NCBI RefSeq assembly: GCF_036962705.1
Contig: NZ_JBALOQ010000017.1
Coordinates: forward strand, 1-64,000
Source: Ferdinandcohnia sp036962705
GTDB taxonomy: Bacteria > Bacillota > Bacilli > Bacillales > Bacillaceae_L
Direction: 5' to 3'
DNA: 64,000 nt
Made by a program: the position numbers and the translations under genes. This document shows positions 25,358 to 33,641 of the stretch, in pieces (position 1 is the stretch's first letter; every line of letters begins with the position of its first letter). Below the pieces are notes generated by a model. The model was not told where the DNA came from. It ran no database searches and saw only the letters and a list, made by a program, of their open reading frames with translations.

Positions 25358-25882
25358 TCATATTAACAATGAGTAAACAATTGTATCATGCGCAACACCA
25401 TTCTGGTACATATAGCCTCGTAACATACCTTCCTTTTCAAAGCCAAGCTTTGCCAATAAATCATTTGATGCTTTGTTCTCAAGAAAAACAACCGCACCAA
25501 TACGGGTTAAACCAAGTTCGTTAAATCCATATGAGATCACTTTTGAAGCAGCCTCGGTAATATAGCCTTTTCTCCAGAATTGAGGGTGAAGTTCATACCC
25601 TATCTCCGCGCGCTTATGCTTAGGAGACCAGGCATTAAATCCAATTGTGCCAATGAACCCCTCTGTATTTTTTAATTCAATCGCCCATCTAATTCCACGC
25701 TTTTCTTTATAGTTTTTTGCAAAGAATTTAACAAACTGCTCTGCCTGTTTTAATTCGGTAATAGGATCCTGCCCGTAGTATCGTGTTACATCATGATTTG
25801 AAAAACAGTCAAAAATCCCTTGAGCATCACTATGTACAATTTCTCTTAATCTAAGTCGTTCGGTTTCTAGTATCGGAAACAT
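25358..25882 (-). CDS. GNAT acetyltransferase, RimJ/RimL type
   Basis: A 174-residue GNAT protein starting PILETERLRLREIVHSDAQG, with the acetyl-CoA-binding region AEIGYELHPQFWRKGYITEA and the C-terminal LTRIGAVVFLENKASNDLLAKLGFEKEG. This subclass acetylates ribosomal protein N termini, amines or aminoglycoside-like compounds; the substrate cannot be named. It is a single gene near the assembly gap. Confidence 0.9.
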   Translation of the reverse strand: MFPILETERLRLREIVHSDAQGIFDCFSNHDVTRYYGQDPITELKQAEQFVKFFAKNYKEKRGIRWAIELKNTEGFIGTIGFNAWSPKHKRAEIGYELHPQFWRKGYITEAASKVISYGFNELGLTRIGAVVFLENKASNDLLAKLGFEKEGMLRGYMYQNGVAHDTIVYSLLI

Positions 25883-25922
25883 TTATATACTCCTTTATCT
25901 ATTTTGACTATATTTTTTCGAT

Positions 25923-25961
25923 AAAAAACAGCGTAATCCTTCTGGACAACGCTGTTTTTTT
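25923..25961. terminator. Terminator of the yvlABCD operon
   Basis: AAAAAACAGCGT (25923-25934) pairs with ACGCTGTTTTTT (25949-25960), with a T-run on both strands. It lies 5 bp past the yvlD stop. Confidence 0.85.
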
Positions 25962-25965
25962 AACA

Positions 25966-26331
25966 TTATTTTTTCTTCTTCTCCTGAAGTGGCTCGACGA
26001 TTACTTTTTGAATCAGTAGGTTTAGAATGGATATAATGACTGCTGCCAGTAATGCTGTGCCGAAGCCTTCGATGATGAAGGTATCGCCCATTAGGGATTG
26101 TGTTAGCATTAAGGTAATGGCATTGATGACGAATAAAAATAAACCTAATGATAGAACTGTTACAGGTAAGGTTAAGAGAATGAGAATGGGTTTGACGATT
26201 ACATTTAAAATCGACAGGATGATACTTGCAATGACCGCTGCGCCAACACCTTCTAAATGAAAGGTGTCCACATAGCCTGCGACAACCATGAGTACGATGC
26301 TATTGACAATTATGCTAGCAAGCCATCTCAT
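25966..26331 (-). CDS. yvlD: Phage holin family 4 / YvlD membrane protein
   Basis: A 121-residue protein with four predicted membrane helices (starting WLASIIVNSIVLMVVAGYVD) of the YvlD/DUF360 family, role unknown. Its ATG shares a base with the yvlC stop codon. The yvlABCD operon of B. subtilis is reported in the sigma-W envelope-stress regulon; I could not confirm a sigma-W promoter here. Confidence 0.88.
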   Translation of the reverse strand: MRWLASIIVNSIVLMVVAGYVDTFHLEGVGAAVIASIILSILNVIVKPILILLTLPVTVLSLGLFLFVINAITLMLTQSLMGDTFIIEGFGTALLAAVIISILNLLIQKVIVEPLQEKKKK

Positions 26332-26531
26332 TATCTATGGACATCTCCTTCATTCGGCACAATAAATAACCAAACCAGATAAATAAGACCTAGAGAACCA
26401 ACCCCTAAAATAAACCCAATTACCGCAAGAATTCGCAAAAGGGATGCATCGATTCCAGTGTAATCCGCAAGGCCTCCGAGCACGCCTCCGAGCATTCTAT
26501 TTCGGGTAGAACGGTATAATTTCTTTTTCAT
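26331..26531 (-). CDS. yvlC: PspC-domain protein YvlC
   Basis: A 66-residue PspC protein: a short basic N terminus (KKKLYRSTRNR), the conserved MLGGVLGGLADYTGID motif, and one membrane helix ending VWLFIVPNE. PspC proteins take part in phage-shock type membrane stress sensing. The ATG at 26531 has GAGG 8 nt upstream. It is coupled to yvlD by a one-base overlap and lies 10 bp after yvlB. Confidence 0.9.
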   Translation of the reverse strand: MKKKLYRSTRNRMLGGVLGGLADYTGIDASLLRILAVIGFILGVGSLGLIYLVWLFIVPNEGDVHR

Positions 26532-26541
26532 ATACAACACC

Positions 26542-27642
26542 TCAAAGTGGTTTTATCGTAATGGATCCTGTTTTCGTTTCAGCAAACAGATGAAGCTTTT
26601 GCGCTTTTTCTTCATTTGCCTTAAAGCGAAGTGACTTCTGAACAACCTCGTTTTTCTCCTCAATGATCGACATCATTGGAAGCTCAGACTTAAAATTGCC
26701 TAGATTGGATTTTAATTCCCCATCAACTTGGTAGTCATTGGCAACAAACATATCAATTCCGCCAGTTGTGGTTTTTACAAATGCAGTGTGGCAGACATCT
26801 CCTTGAAGGTCACATGTAATATTTCCGTTAAAGCTTTGGAGATCTACTTTTTCAAAAAGACCCGTAGCTGTTACTGTTCCGTTAATTGTTTCTGCTTCAA
26901 AATCCTTGCTCGTGATTTGATTTGCTTTGATGTGGCCATTTGCCGTTTCTACTTCTACTGAATCTGTGTCGAAGTTTGAAATGGTAATGGCACCATTTGC
27001 TGTTTTTGCACGGAATTCCTTTACTCGTAAATTATCCCCAAGTATAGGTCCGTTAAACATGCGCGCCTTAATGCTTTCGTAGTTTTCCTGCGGAACATAG
27101 ATTTTCGCATGAACCTTCATTTGCTTTTTCTGAATCGATAGTCGAAGCGCACCATTTTCAATTGAGAATAGGACATCCTCTAAGAATGCTTTTCGCGCTC
27201 GTTCCTGGTTTTCAATATTGTATACTTTTGCTTCACATTCAACGCGAACATCCCGCTCTTCCCATGGAATAATGGTGATACTTCCGTTTGAAACGTCAAG
27301 GTCAAGCTTGGTAATATATACGTCCTTGTGTTGAAATATATGTTTCACTTCAACTGCGTTACCAAAATTAAAGTCGAGATCAAGGTCCTTAATTTTTTTC
27401 AGAGCAGTGTCGATAAAGTCCATAAATTTGTGTTTTGCAGAACCTTTATTTTCATACGTGTTCCGGTATTGCTGTTGCGATTGCTCGTACTGAACTTGAG
27501 TCGTGAGCTCAGTCTTGATTTCTTGGGCAGGGTCCCCTGACTGTTCTCCCGAATGTAGTTTTTCAATCAGAATGATGGCTTCCTCTGCTGTAAGTTTTCC
27601 TTCTTCAACTAGCTTTAAAATTCGTTTTTGTTCTTCTTTCAT
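26542..27642 (-). CDS. yvlB: DUF4097 adhesin-like protein YvlB
   Basis: A 366-residue soluble protein. The N-terminal ~35 residues (EEQKRILKLVEEGKLTAEEAIILIEKL) are a SHOCT-like helical module; the rest is a DUF4097 beta-helix rich in repeated NG turns (SNGSITI, ANGAITISN, INGTVTATG, FNGNITCD). Its biochemical role is unknown; fusion or neighbourhood with PspC proteins links it to membrane stress. It is second in yvlABCD. Confidence 0.88.
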   Translation of the reverse strand: MKEEQKRILKLVEEGKLTAEEAIILIEKLHSGEQSGDPAQEIKTELTTQVQYEQSQQQYRNTYENKGSAKHKFMDFIDTALKKIKDLDLDFNFGNAVEVKHIFQHKDVYITKLDLDVSNGSITIIPWEERDVRVECEAKVYNIENQERARKAFLEDVLFSIENGALRLSIQKKQMKVHAKIYVPQENYESIKARMFNGPILGDNLRVKEFRAKTANGAITISNFDTDSVEVETANGHIKANQITSKDFEAETINGTVTATGLFEKVDLQSFNGNITCDLQGDVCHTAFVKTTTGGIDMFVANDYQVDGELKSNLGNFKSELPMMSIIEEKNEVVQKSLRFKANEEKAQKLHLFAETKTGSITIKPL

Positions 27643-27657
27643 GAGTAAATTCCTCCT

Positions 27658-27972
27658 TTAAATTTCATCGTGAGCTAATACTTGAATTCCTTTTACAATA
27701 TTGTAAATCACAATTCCAATGTTAATAATGGCTAACAGGATAAATACAAGCACCATGGCTGCTGCAAATATCTCCACCGACCATATAAAGAAAAACGGAA
27801 TGATGATAAAAACGACAGTTGCTGCAGGAATAATATGTGAGATTAACGCATGCAAGGCATGCTTCTTAACTGCTGGATTTTGTACTAGAATATAAACTAC
27901 AATTGGTAAAATAAACCCTGCAAAGAAAATACTAAAGTAACATAACGCTGCAATTAATTTATCCGTATTCAC
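27658..27972 (-). CDS. yvlA: DUF4870-like membrane protein YvlA
   Basis: A 104-residue protein with three predicted membrane helices (LIAALCYFSIFFAGFILPIVVYI onward). The GTG at 27972 has AAGGGGAG 7 nt upstream; an ATG at 27990 overlaps that site and is rejected. It heads the yvlABCD block. Function unknown. Confidence 0.82.
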   Translation of the reverse strand: MNTDKLIAALCYFSIFFAGFILPIVVYILVQNPAVKKHALHALISHIIPAATVVFIIIPFFFIWSVEIFAAAMVLVFILLAIINIGIVIYNIVKGIQVLAHDEI

Positions 27973-28059
27973 TCTACATCTCCCCTTCATACCTCTATAT
28001 ACGGAACCTACACAATAATGGTTTCAACATTTTATAAAAATAAGTCTGGAGTCTTAGAT

Positions 28060-28089
28060 GGAACCAGAGGGACGGTTCTGTTGGTTCCC
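28060..28089 (+). repeat. Small palindromic repeat, copy 3 (forward)
   Basis: GGAACCAG...CTGTTGGTTCC with the GGGACGGTTC core, followed by CTTTGTTTTT. It forms a convergent pair with the copy at 28124-28153 in the gap between yvlA and the DoxX-like gene. Confidence 0.9.
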
Positions 28090-28123
28090 TTTGTTTTTAT
28101 TTTTGCGAAGATTATGTAAGTTA

Positions 28124-28153
28124 GGGACCGAGAGAACCGTCCCCGTGGTCCCC
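28124..28153 (-). repeat. Small palindromic repeat, copy 4 (reverse)
   Basis: GGGACCG...GTGGTCCC with core GAACCGTCCCC. It lies 10 nt beyond the stop of the DoxX-like gene on the minus strand and may act as its terminator. Confidence 0.9.
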
Positions 28154-28163
28154 AAATTGTTTC

Positions 28164-28547
28164 TCATTTTCTAGACTTTCTTTCTAGCAGTCCTTTAAAG
28201 TTTTCACGATAGTGCCAAGCTAGAATCCCTTCGAATATTGTAATTAAAATAGCTAATGGCAATAGTTCAGAATCTACAAAAATATGAAATGCTAAAATAT
28301 TGACGATTAATCCAGCTAAAACAACTAAAGCCAATGGTACATACCTACGAATGATCAATAGGAATCCTGCAATGATTTCAACGCCCTTTTCCATGGCCAA
28401 TAAATAGCCATCTCCCAAAAACTCCATTGCAGCTGGACTTGTTGGAGCAAAAGGCTCAAATCCAAATAACACAACATACCCATTTAATCCAGCTCCTAAA
28501 AAAATGGTTCCCAACAGAATTTCAATTATTCGAATCGTGATTTTCAT
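28164..28547 (-). CDS. DoxX-like membrane protein
   Basis: A 127-residue protein with four predicted helices (IRIIEILLGTIFLGAGLNGYVVLFG; ...GVEIIAGFLLIIRRYVPLALVVLAGLIVNILAFHIF). Layout resembles the DoxX/DoxD family, whose members act in thiosulfate oxidation or redox homeostasis, but assignment is tentative. The ATG at 28547 follows AGGAG; upstream in-frame codons run into the palindromic repeat at 28564-28592. Repeats bracket the gene on both sides. Confidence 0.65.
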   Translation of the reverse strand: MKITIRIIEILLGTIFLGAGLNGYVVLFGFEPFAPTSPAAMEFLGDGYLLAMEKGVEIIAGFLLIIRRYVPLALVVLAGLIVNILAFHIFVDSELLPLAILITIFEGILAWHYRENFKGLLERKSRK

Positions 28548-28563
28548 TTTTGAGCTCCTTTTA

Positions 28564-28592
28564 GGAACCACGGGGACGGTTCCGGTGGTTCC
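28564..28592 (+). repeat. Small palindromic repeat, copy 5 (forward)
   Basis: GGAACCACGGGGACGGTTCC followed by GGTGGTTCC. It sits in the 5' leader of the DoxX-like gene, 17 nt before its ATG, and pairs with the inverted copy at 28624-28652. Confidence 0.9.
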
Positions 28593-28623
28593 TACAGAAG
28601 ATTTTTAAAAATTCCAGGAATCT

Positions 28624-28652
28624 GAACCAAGAGAACCGTCCCCTTGGCACCC
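28624..28652 (-). repeat. Small palindromic repeat, copy 6 (reverse)
   Basis: GAACCAAGAGAACCGTCCCC followed by TTGGCACCC. It lies 9 nt past the stop codon of the RAYT transposase gene and so bounds that gene on its 3' side. Confidence 0.9.
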
Positions 28653-28661
28653 TTTGGCCGC

Positions 28662-29424
28662 CTATACTTTCAAAATCACTTTACGGCTAATTCCGGTAAG
28701 TCTAGCTATTTGTCTGGATGAGAGTCCATTTAATTTTAGACTTTTGATATGTTCGTCTCGTGTGTTGGGGTTTGTTATTTTTTGAAGGTCTAAGCAGTGG
28801 TCTACCTCGCAGATATTTTTGATGATTTGAATTGCTTTTTCATCTGTAAGTTTCTTTTTGTCATTGATATCTAGGTAATTTTCTTGGGACTCTTGCATGT
28901 GAAACTGTTTAAAATGGGTTAGCGCTATATTATTATTTGTATGAAACAATCCTAAAATAAAGTCCTTATCTATCATTCTAGACTTCCCTATATATTCACC
29001 ATAGCTACTCCATAAGTAACTTGAAATATCTCCAACAATTCCTGCTTTTAAAGGATTTTGGTGGACATATCTAATTACATTTAATAAGTACGATAGGTCC
29101 TCGACCACCTCACTTTTAAATCTGTCTTGAAACAAATGTCCGTTTCGTTCATATTTTAGGTTGTACCAATATACAAAACTTGCACCAAAACGCCTCATAA
29201 TACTTCCAATCTCCTCATCCCCTTCCTTTATAACTAGATGGACATGATTTCCCATTAAACAGTACGCATAAATTTCAAAACCACATCTATCTTTTAACCT
29301 TTTAAGGGTCTCTAAAAATTTTAATGAATCCTCTTCTTCCTCAAAAATTGTTTGACGATTAATCCCTCTTATAATGACGTGATAGACATTTGTTCCACTT
29401 TTTTTCCTAGCAATCCTAGGGCAT
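28662..29424 (-). pseudogene. REP-associated tyrosine transposase (RAYT, Y1_Tnp family), frameshifted at codon 2
   Basis: Encodes a ~253-residue Y1/HUH transposase. The HUH motif is NHVHLVIKEG, the catalytic Tyr lies in IRYVHQNPLKAGIV, and a C-terminal helix-turn-helix (SSRQIARLTGISRKVI) is present. The original start is ATG at 29422-29424 with AGAGGTGA upstream. An extra C at 29421 puts a TAG at codon 3. From 29420 the frame is fully open, encoding PRIARKKSGTNVYHVIIRG and onward without a stop. Without frameshifting, only a start at the Met before GNHVH (29255) could make protein, lacking the first beta strands. The gene is bounded by repeats at 28624-28652 and 29590-29617, its likely substrates. 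Confidence 0.88.
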
Positions 29425-29589
29425 AAACATCACCTCTTATTCAGATTTTTATATTTTTTTGGAATCAAAAACAATAAAGGGCGGGGGCACTGAAAACAGA
29501 ATAGAATTAGCAGAAGAGGGAGATGGAGAATCTTACCAACTATATAGTATCATAATTAACTAGAAAAAACGTTGTCTAATTTCTTGGGA

Positions 29590-29617
29590 GGGACCACAGG
29601 GACGGTTCTTGTGGTCC
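29590..29617 (+). repeat. Small palindromic repeat, copy 7 (forward)
   Basis: GGGACCACAGGGACGGTTCT then TGTGGTCC. It lies on the 5' side of the RAYT gene, 166 bp before its original ATG, so the transposase gene is flanked by repeats. Between them (29425-29589) I see no gene. Confidence 0.9.
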
Positions 29618-29683
29618 GGGTGTTTTTTTAAAAAATCTGTTTAAGCTGGTACTTTGGAAGTTGAATGGTAATGGGGGATTCTA

Positions 29684-30068
29684 ATGAGAGACAGAGGTTC
29701 AGTTGTATTGATAGAAGACAATAAGATTTGTCTTATCAAGAGGTTCAAGGATGACTTTTGTTTATTATGTATTTCCTGGTGGTGGGATAGAGATAGGAGA
29801 ATCCCCTGAAGAATGCACATATGAAGAACTAGGGGTGAAAGTAAAGCTACATGAATGCATTGGAACCGTCGAATATAGTGGAAAACAATATTTTTTCCTA
29901 TCAGAAATTATCGATGGCAAATTTGGAACAGGAATGGGAGATGAGTTCTCTGTAAATAATCGAAACAGAGGCTCATATACTCCAGTTTGGATTAGTCTAG
30001 AAGACCTTACATTCCTTGACGTAAGGCCAAAGCAAATTGCTTTAAAAGTAATATCCCTGTTCAAATGA
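29684..30068 (+). pseudogene. Decayed Nudix hydrolase gene
   Basis: An ATG at 29684 preceded by GGGGG starts MRDRGSVVLIEDNKICLIKR, a typical Nudix N terminus. Around 29745-29755 the frame shifts: the continuation (TFVYYVFPGGGIEIGESPEE...) lies in another frame to 30068. In addition the Nudix box reads GGGIEIGESPEECT-YEELGV and lacks about four residues including the REx Arg-Glu, so metal binding would be lost. Two independent lesions argue for a real pseudogene rather than a sequencing error. Confidence 0.82.
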
Positions 30069-30094
30069 TAGATAGTGAAGTTACAAATTTAATT

Positions 30095-30595
30095 TCATCG
30101 TTTCCTCAATTCCCTTGCCAGAATTGACCGACGAAAGCCTTTTTGATGCATGAATTCTTTTATCTCTTCAACACTCATATAGGAAAGGCGAATGTGATAA
30201 TAATTAATATGTTCAATAATAGCAAACCCATATAAGAATAGGTACCAATAAAGACCTTTTGAAAATGTAGCTTGATAGACAAGTATGGGTAAACCAATTA
30301 CAAGTAATACAAGATTAATTAACTTGAAGATTCGAAAAGTCTCTAGTTGTTTGTTTGTCAAAGAAGAACGCTTGCCCTCCTTAACCCGCTTCCACTTCAA
30401 GTACCAATAATAACTTCCTTGGAATAAGATGAATTCTAATACGCTGAAAGCAAATATATGCGGAAAAGTAGTTAAATACTGATCAGACCATTTAAATGTA
30501 GGAATATAAAACAACCATAGAATTGGGAATAGAATGGCAGCCGCTAATTCCCCTGACCAAAGGCTAAATAATTTTTTCTGAGCTCTTTCTTTCAT
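30095..30595 (-). CDS. Four-helix membrane protein, unknown
   Basis: A 166-residue protein with four predicted helices (LAAAILFPILWLFYIP, FAFSVLEFILFQGSYYWYL, LINLVLLVIGLPILVY, LYWYLFLYGFAIIEHINYY) and basic termini. I do not recognise a family. The ATG at 30595 has AGGTGAT 5-6 nt upstream. It is isolated, in the accessory patch between the Nudix pseudogene and uvrA. Confidence 0.75.
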   Translation of the reverse strand: MKERAQKKLFSLWSGELAAAILFPILWLFYIPTFKWSDQYLTTFPHIFAFSVLEFILFQGSYYWYLKWKRVKEGKRSSLTNKQLETFRIFKLINLVLLVIGLPILVYQATFSKGLYWYLFLYGFAIIEHINYYHIRLSYMSVEEIKEFMHQKGFRRSILARELRKR

Positions 30596-30739
30596 GGATA
30601 TCACCTATCAGTATATTTATATAATGCTAAGGTTACCATAATTTGCCGATGAGAAGTTTATTAACAAACCCCTCTTTACAAAATATTTATTAAAAAAATC
30701 CCGATCTGCAGTTAAGCAAATCGAGATTTCACATGCAAC

Positions 30740-30767
30740 GAACCACAAGAACCGTCCCCCTGGTTCC
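30740..30767 (-). repeat. Small palindromic repeat, copy 8 (reverse), abutting the uvrA stop
   Basis: GAACCACAAGAACCGTCCCC then CTGGTTCC. On the minus strand its arm overlaps the last base of the uvrA TAG, so it is directly downstream of uvrA and may serve as terminator. Confidence 0.9.
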
Positions 30768-33634
30768 TAAACTGTTTCTTTTTCTTTGATCAATTCCTTC
30801 ATGCGCTGGCGGTCGCGTTCAAGGACTGGTTTTAGGTAGTGGCCGGTGTGGGAGGCTTCAAGTTTTGAGATTTCTTCTGGTGTACCTGTTCCTACGATGG
30901 TACCGCCTTTGTCTCCGCCTTCTGGTCCAAGGTCAACGATATAATCTGCTGTTTTAATCACATCGATATTATGCTCGATTACAAGGACCGTATCGCCACT
31001 TTCTACAAGTCGTTGCAATACCTTTAGTAATCTTGAGATGTCATCCACATGTAGTCCAGTTGTAGGTTCATCTAGAATATAAAACGTCTTTCCATTGGAT
31101 CGGCGATGCAATTCTGAAGCAAGCTTCACACGTTGCGCTTCTCCACCGGATAAGGTTGTAGCTGGTTGTCCTAATTTGACATAGCCTAACCCAACATCAA
31201 ACAGAGTTTGTATTTTACGCTTGATTTTAGGGAGGTTTTCGAAGTACGAAACCGCCTCTTCAACTGTCATATCTAATATATCTGAGATGTTTTTATCTTT
31301 ATATTTTACTTCTAAAGTTTCTCGATTATAGCGTTTTCCATGACAAACCTCACATGGAACATAAACATCTGGAAGGAAGTGCATTTCGATTTTAATAATT
31401 CCATCTCCACGGCAAGCTTCACAGCGGCCACCCTTCACATTGAAGCTAAAACGACCTTTTTTATAGCCTCTTACCTTTGCTTCATTTGTATTCGCAAACA
31501 AGTCGCGAATATCGTCAAACACCCCTGTGTAGGTCGCTGGATTCGAACGTGGTGTCCTACCAATCGGAGACTGATCGATATCAATAACCTTTTCTAAATG
31601 CTCAAGTCCCTTAATGGTTTTGTGTTCACCTGGCTTGCTTTTTGCACGGTTTAACTTTTGAGCAAGCGATTTATGAAGAATCTCATTCACTAATGTACTT
31701 TTACCTGAACCAGATACTCCAGTAACGGCAACGAACATACCTAGAGGAAACTTCACGGTTACATTCTTTAAGTTATTCTCCTTCGCTCCAACAACTTCGA
31801 TAAAACGGCCATCCGGTTCTCTTCTTTCAACAGGAAGTGGAATAAACCTTTTACCTGATAGGTATTGACCGGTCAAGGAATTTGGATCCTCCATCACTTC
31901 ATTTGGAGTTCCTGCTGAAATGATTTCTCCTCCATGGGTACCAGCCCCTGGGCCAATGTCGATTAAGTAATCTGCAGCAAGCATTGTATCTTCATCATGC
32001 TCTACCACAATTAATGTGTTACCAATTTCCCTCATGGCTTTTAATGTATCTATCAGTCGGTCATTGTCTCGTTGGTGTAGACCAATCGATGGCTCGTCTA
32101 AAATATAGAGAACACCTGTTAACCGTGAACCAATCTGGGTAGCAAGGCGAATCCGCTGTGCTTCACCACCAGACAAGGTCCCTGCAGCACGACTTAGCGT
32201 CAAATAATCAAGTCCCACATTGTCTAGGAAACCAAGTCGTTCCTTGATTTCTCTAAAAATAAGGTTTGCGATCTGCATATCCTTTTCAGAAAGCTCGATT
32301 TCTGAGAAAAACTCTAAAGACTCTTTAATTGAAAAATCTGTAATATGTGAAATATGTTTTCCAGAAATCAAAACTGCAAGGCTTTCCTTTTTCAAACGAT
32401 GGCCTTTACAGGAAGGGCATGGCTTTTCACCCATGTATTTTTCCATTTGCTCCCGAATATAATCAGAGCTTGTTTCCTTGTAACGTCTCTCTACATTACG
32501 AAGAACGCCTTCAAATTGAATATAATTTTCACGAACCTGACCCCAATCGTTTTCATAATGGAAAAAGATTTCCTCACCATCACTTCCATATAAAACTTTA
32601 TCCATTAAAGGCTTCGGGATGTCTTTTACTGGCATATCCATATCGATACCGAAATGGTTGCAAACCGCTTCAAGCAACTGCGGATAATATTGTGAGCTTG
32701 TTGGCTCCCACGGGGCAATCGCATGCTTTCGAAGTGACAAATCCCAATTTGGAATAACGAGATCAGGATCGACCTCAAGCTTACTACCTAATCCATCACA
32801 ATCAGGGCAAGCCCCAAATGGACTGTTGAAGGAGAACATTCTTGGCTCAAGTTCGCCAATCGAAAAGCCACAGATTGGGCAGGAGTGAAGTTCACTAAAT
32901 AAAAGCTCCTCTTCCCCCATTACATCAATGATGACCCTTCCTCCCGCAAGACGAAGTGCTGCTTCAAGTGAGTCAGCTAGTCTTGTAGTTACACCCTCTT
33001 TTACGACAATACGGTCAACAACAACCTCGATTGAATGCTTTTTATTTTTTTCAAGCTCAATGTCATCAGAAAGCTCTAACATTTCCCCATCTACGCGAAT
33101 CCTTACATAGCCCTGTTTCTTAATATCCTCTAAAACCTTTACATGAGCTCCCTTGCGTCCTGATATAACAGGAGCAAGTACTTGAAGCTTTGTACGTTCA
33201 GGATATTCTAAAATTCGGTCGACCATTTGCTCAATGGTTTGTGAGGTAATTTCGATACCGTGATTTGGACAAATCGGTTTACCTACGCGCGCATATAATA
33301 AACGTAAATAATCATAAATTTCCGTAACCGTTCCAACTGTTGATCTTGGGTTACGGCTTGTTGTTTTTTGGTCGATTGAAATCGCAGGGGAAAGTCCCTC
33401 GATTGAATCGACATCTGGTTTATCCATTTGTCCTAAAAATTGACGTGCATATGCAGAGAGGGACTCGACATAGCGTCGTTGTCCTTCCGCATAAATAGTG
33501 TCAAACGCAAGGGAAGACTTACCTGAACCCGAGAGACCTGTAACCACAACCAATTTATCTCTTGGAATCGTAATGTCTATATTTTTTAAATTATTCGCCC
33601 GTGCGCCTTTCACAACGATTTTATCTAATACCAT
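30767..33634 (-). CDS. uvrA: Excinuclease ABC subunit A
   Basis: A 955-residue damage-recognition ATPase of nucleotide excision repair. Two ABC modules are visible with P-loops GLSGSGKSSL (near residue 34) and GVSGSGKSTL (near 643). Signatures LSGGEAQR appear twice, with CPICGF/CPDC and CEAC/CEVC zinc-binding pairs between. Length is normal. It follows uvrB by 7 bp and is cotranscribed with it under the LexA-type operator upstream of uvrB. A palindromic repeat begins at its stop codon. Confidence 0.98.
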   Translation of the reverse strand: MVLDKIVVKGARANNLKNIDITIPRDKLVVVTGLSGSGKSSLAFDTIYAEGQRRYVESLSAYARQFLGQMDKPDVDSIEGLSPAISIDQKTTSRNPRSTVGTVTEIYDYLRLLYARVGKPICPNHGIEITSQTIEQMVDRILEYPERTKLQVLAPVISGRKGAHVKVLEDIKKQGYVRIRVDGEMLELSDDIELEKNKKHSIEVVVDRIVVKEGVTTRLADSLEAALRLAGGRVIIDVMGEEELLFSELHSCPICGFSIGELEPRMFSFNSPFGACPDCDGLGSKLEVDPDLVIPNWDLSLRKHAIAPWEPTSSQYYPQLLEAVCNHFGIDMDMPVKDIPKPLMDKVLYGSDGEEIFFHYENDWGQVRENYIQFEGVLRNVERRYKETSSDYIREQMEKYMGEKPCPSCKGHRLKKESLAVLISGKHISHITDFSIKESLEFFSEIELSEKDMQIANLIFREIKERLGFLDNVGLDYLTLSRAAGTLSGGEAQRIRLATQIGSRLTGVLYILDEPSIGLHQRDNDRLIDTLKAMREIGNTLIVVEHDEDTMLAADYLIDIGPGAGTHGGEIISAGTPNEVMEDPNSLTGQYLSGKRFIPLPVERREPDGRFIEVVGAKENNLKNVTVKFPLGMFVAVTGVSGSGKSTLVNEILHKSLAQKLNRAKSKPGEHKTIKGLEHLEKVIDIDQSPIGRTPRSNPATYTGVFDDIRDLFANTNEAKVRGYKKGRFSFNVKGGRCEACRGDGIIKIEMHFLPDVYVPCEVCHGKRYNRETLEVKYKDKNISDILDMTVEEAVSYFENLPKIKRKIQTLFDVGLGYVKLGQPATTLSGGEAQRVKLASELHRRSNGKTFYILDEPTTGLHVDDISRLLKVLQRLVESGDTVLVIEHNIDVIKTADYIVDLGPEGGDKGGTIVGTGTPEEISKLEASHTGHYLKPVLERDRQRMKELIKEKETV

Positions 33635-33641
33635 GGTACTG

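Noticed and set aside
28662..29424. Autonomous IS200/IS605 element
   Set aside because: The transposase has the longer RAYT build with a C-terminal helix-turn-helix, no TnpB partner is present, and the ends are the small dispersed palindromes rather than IS200 ends.
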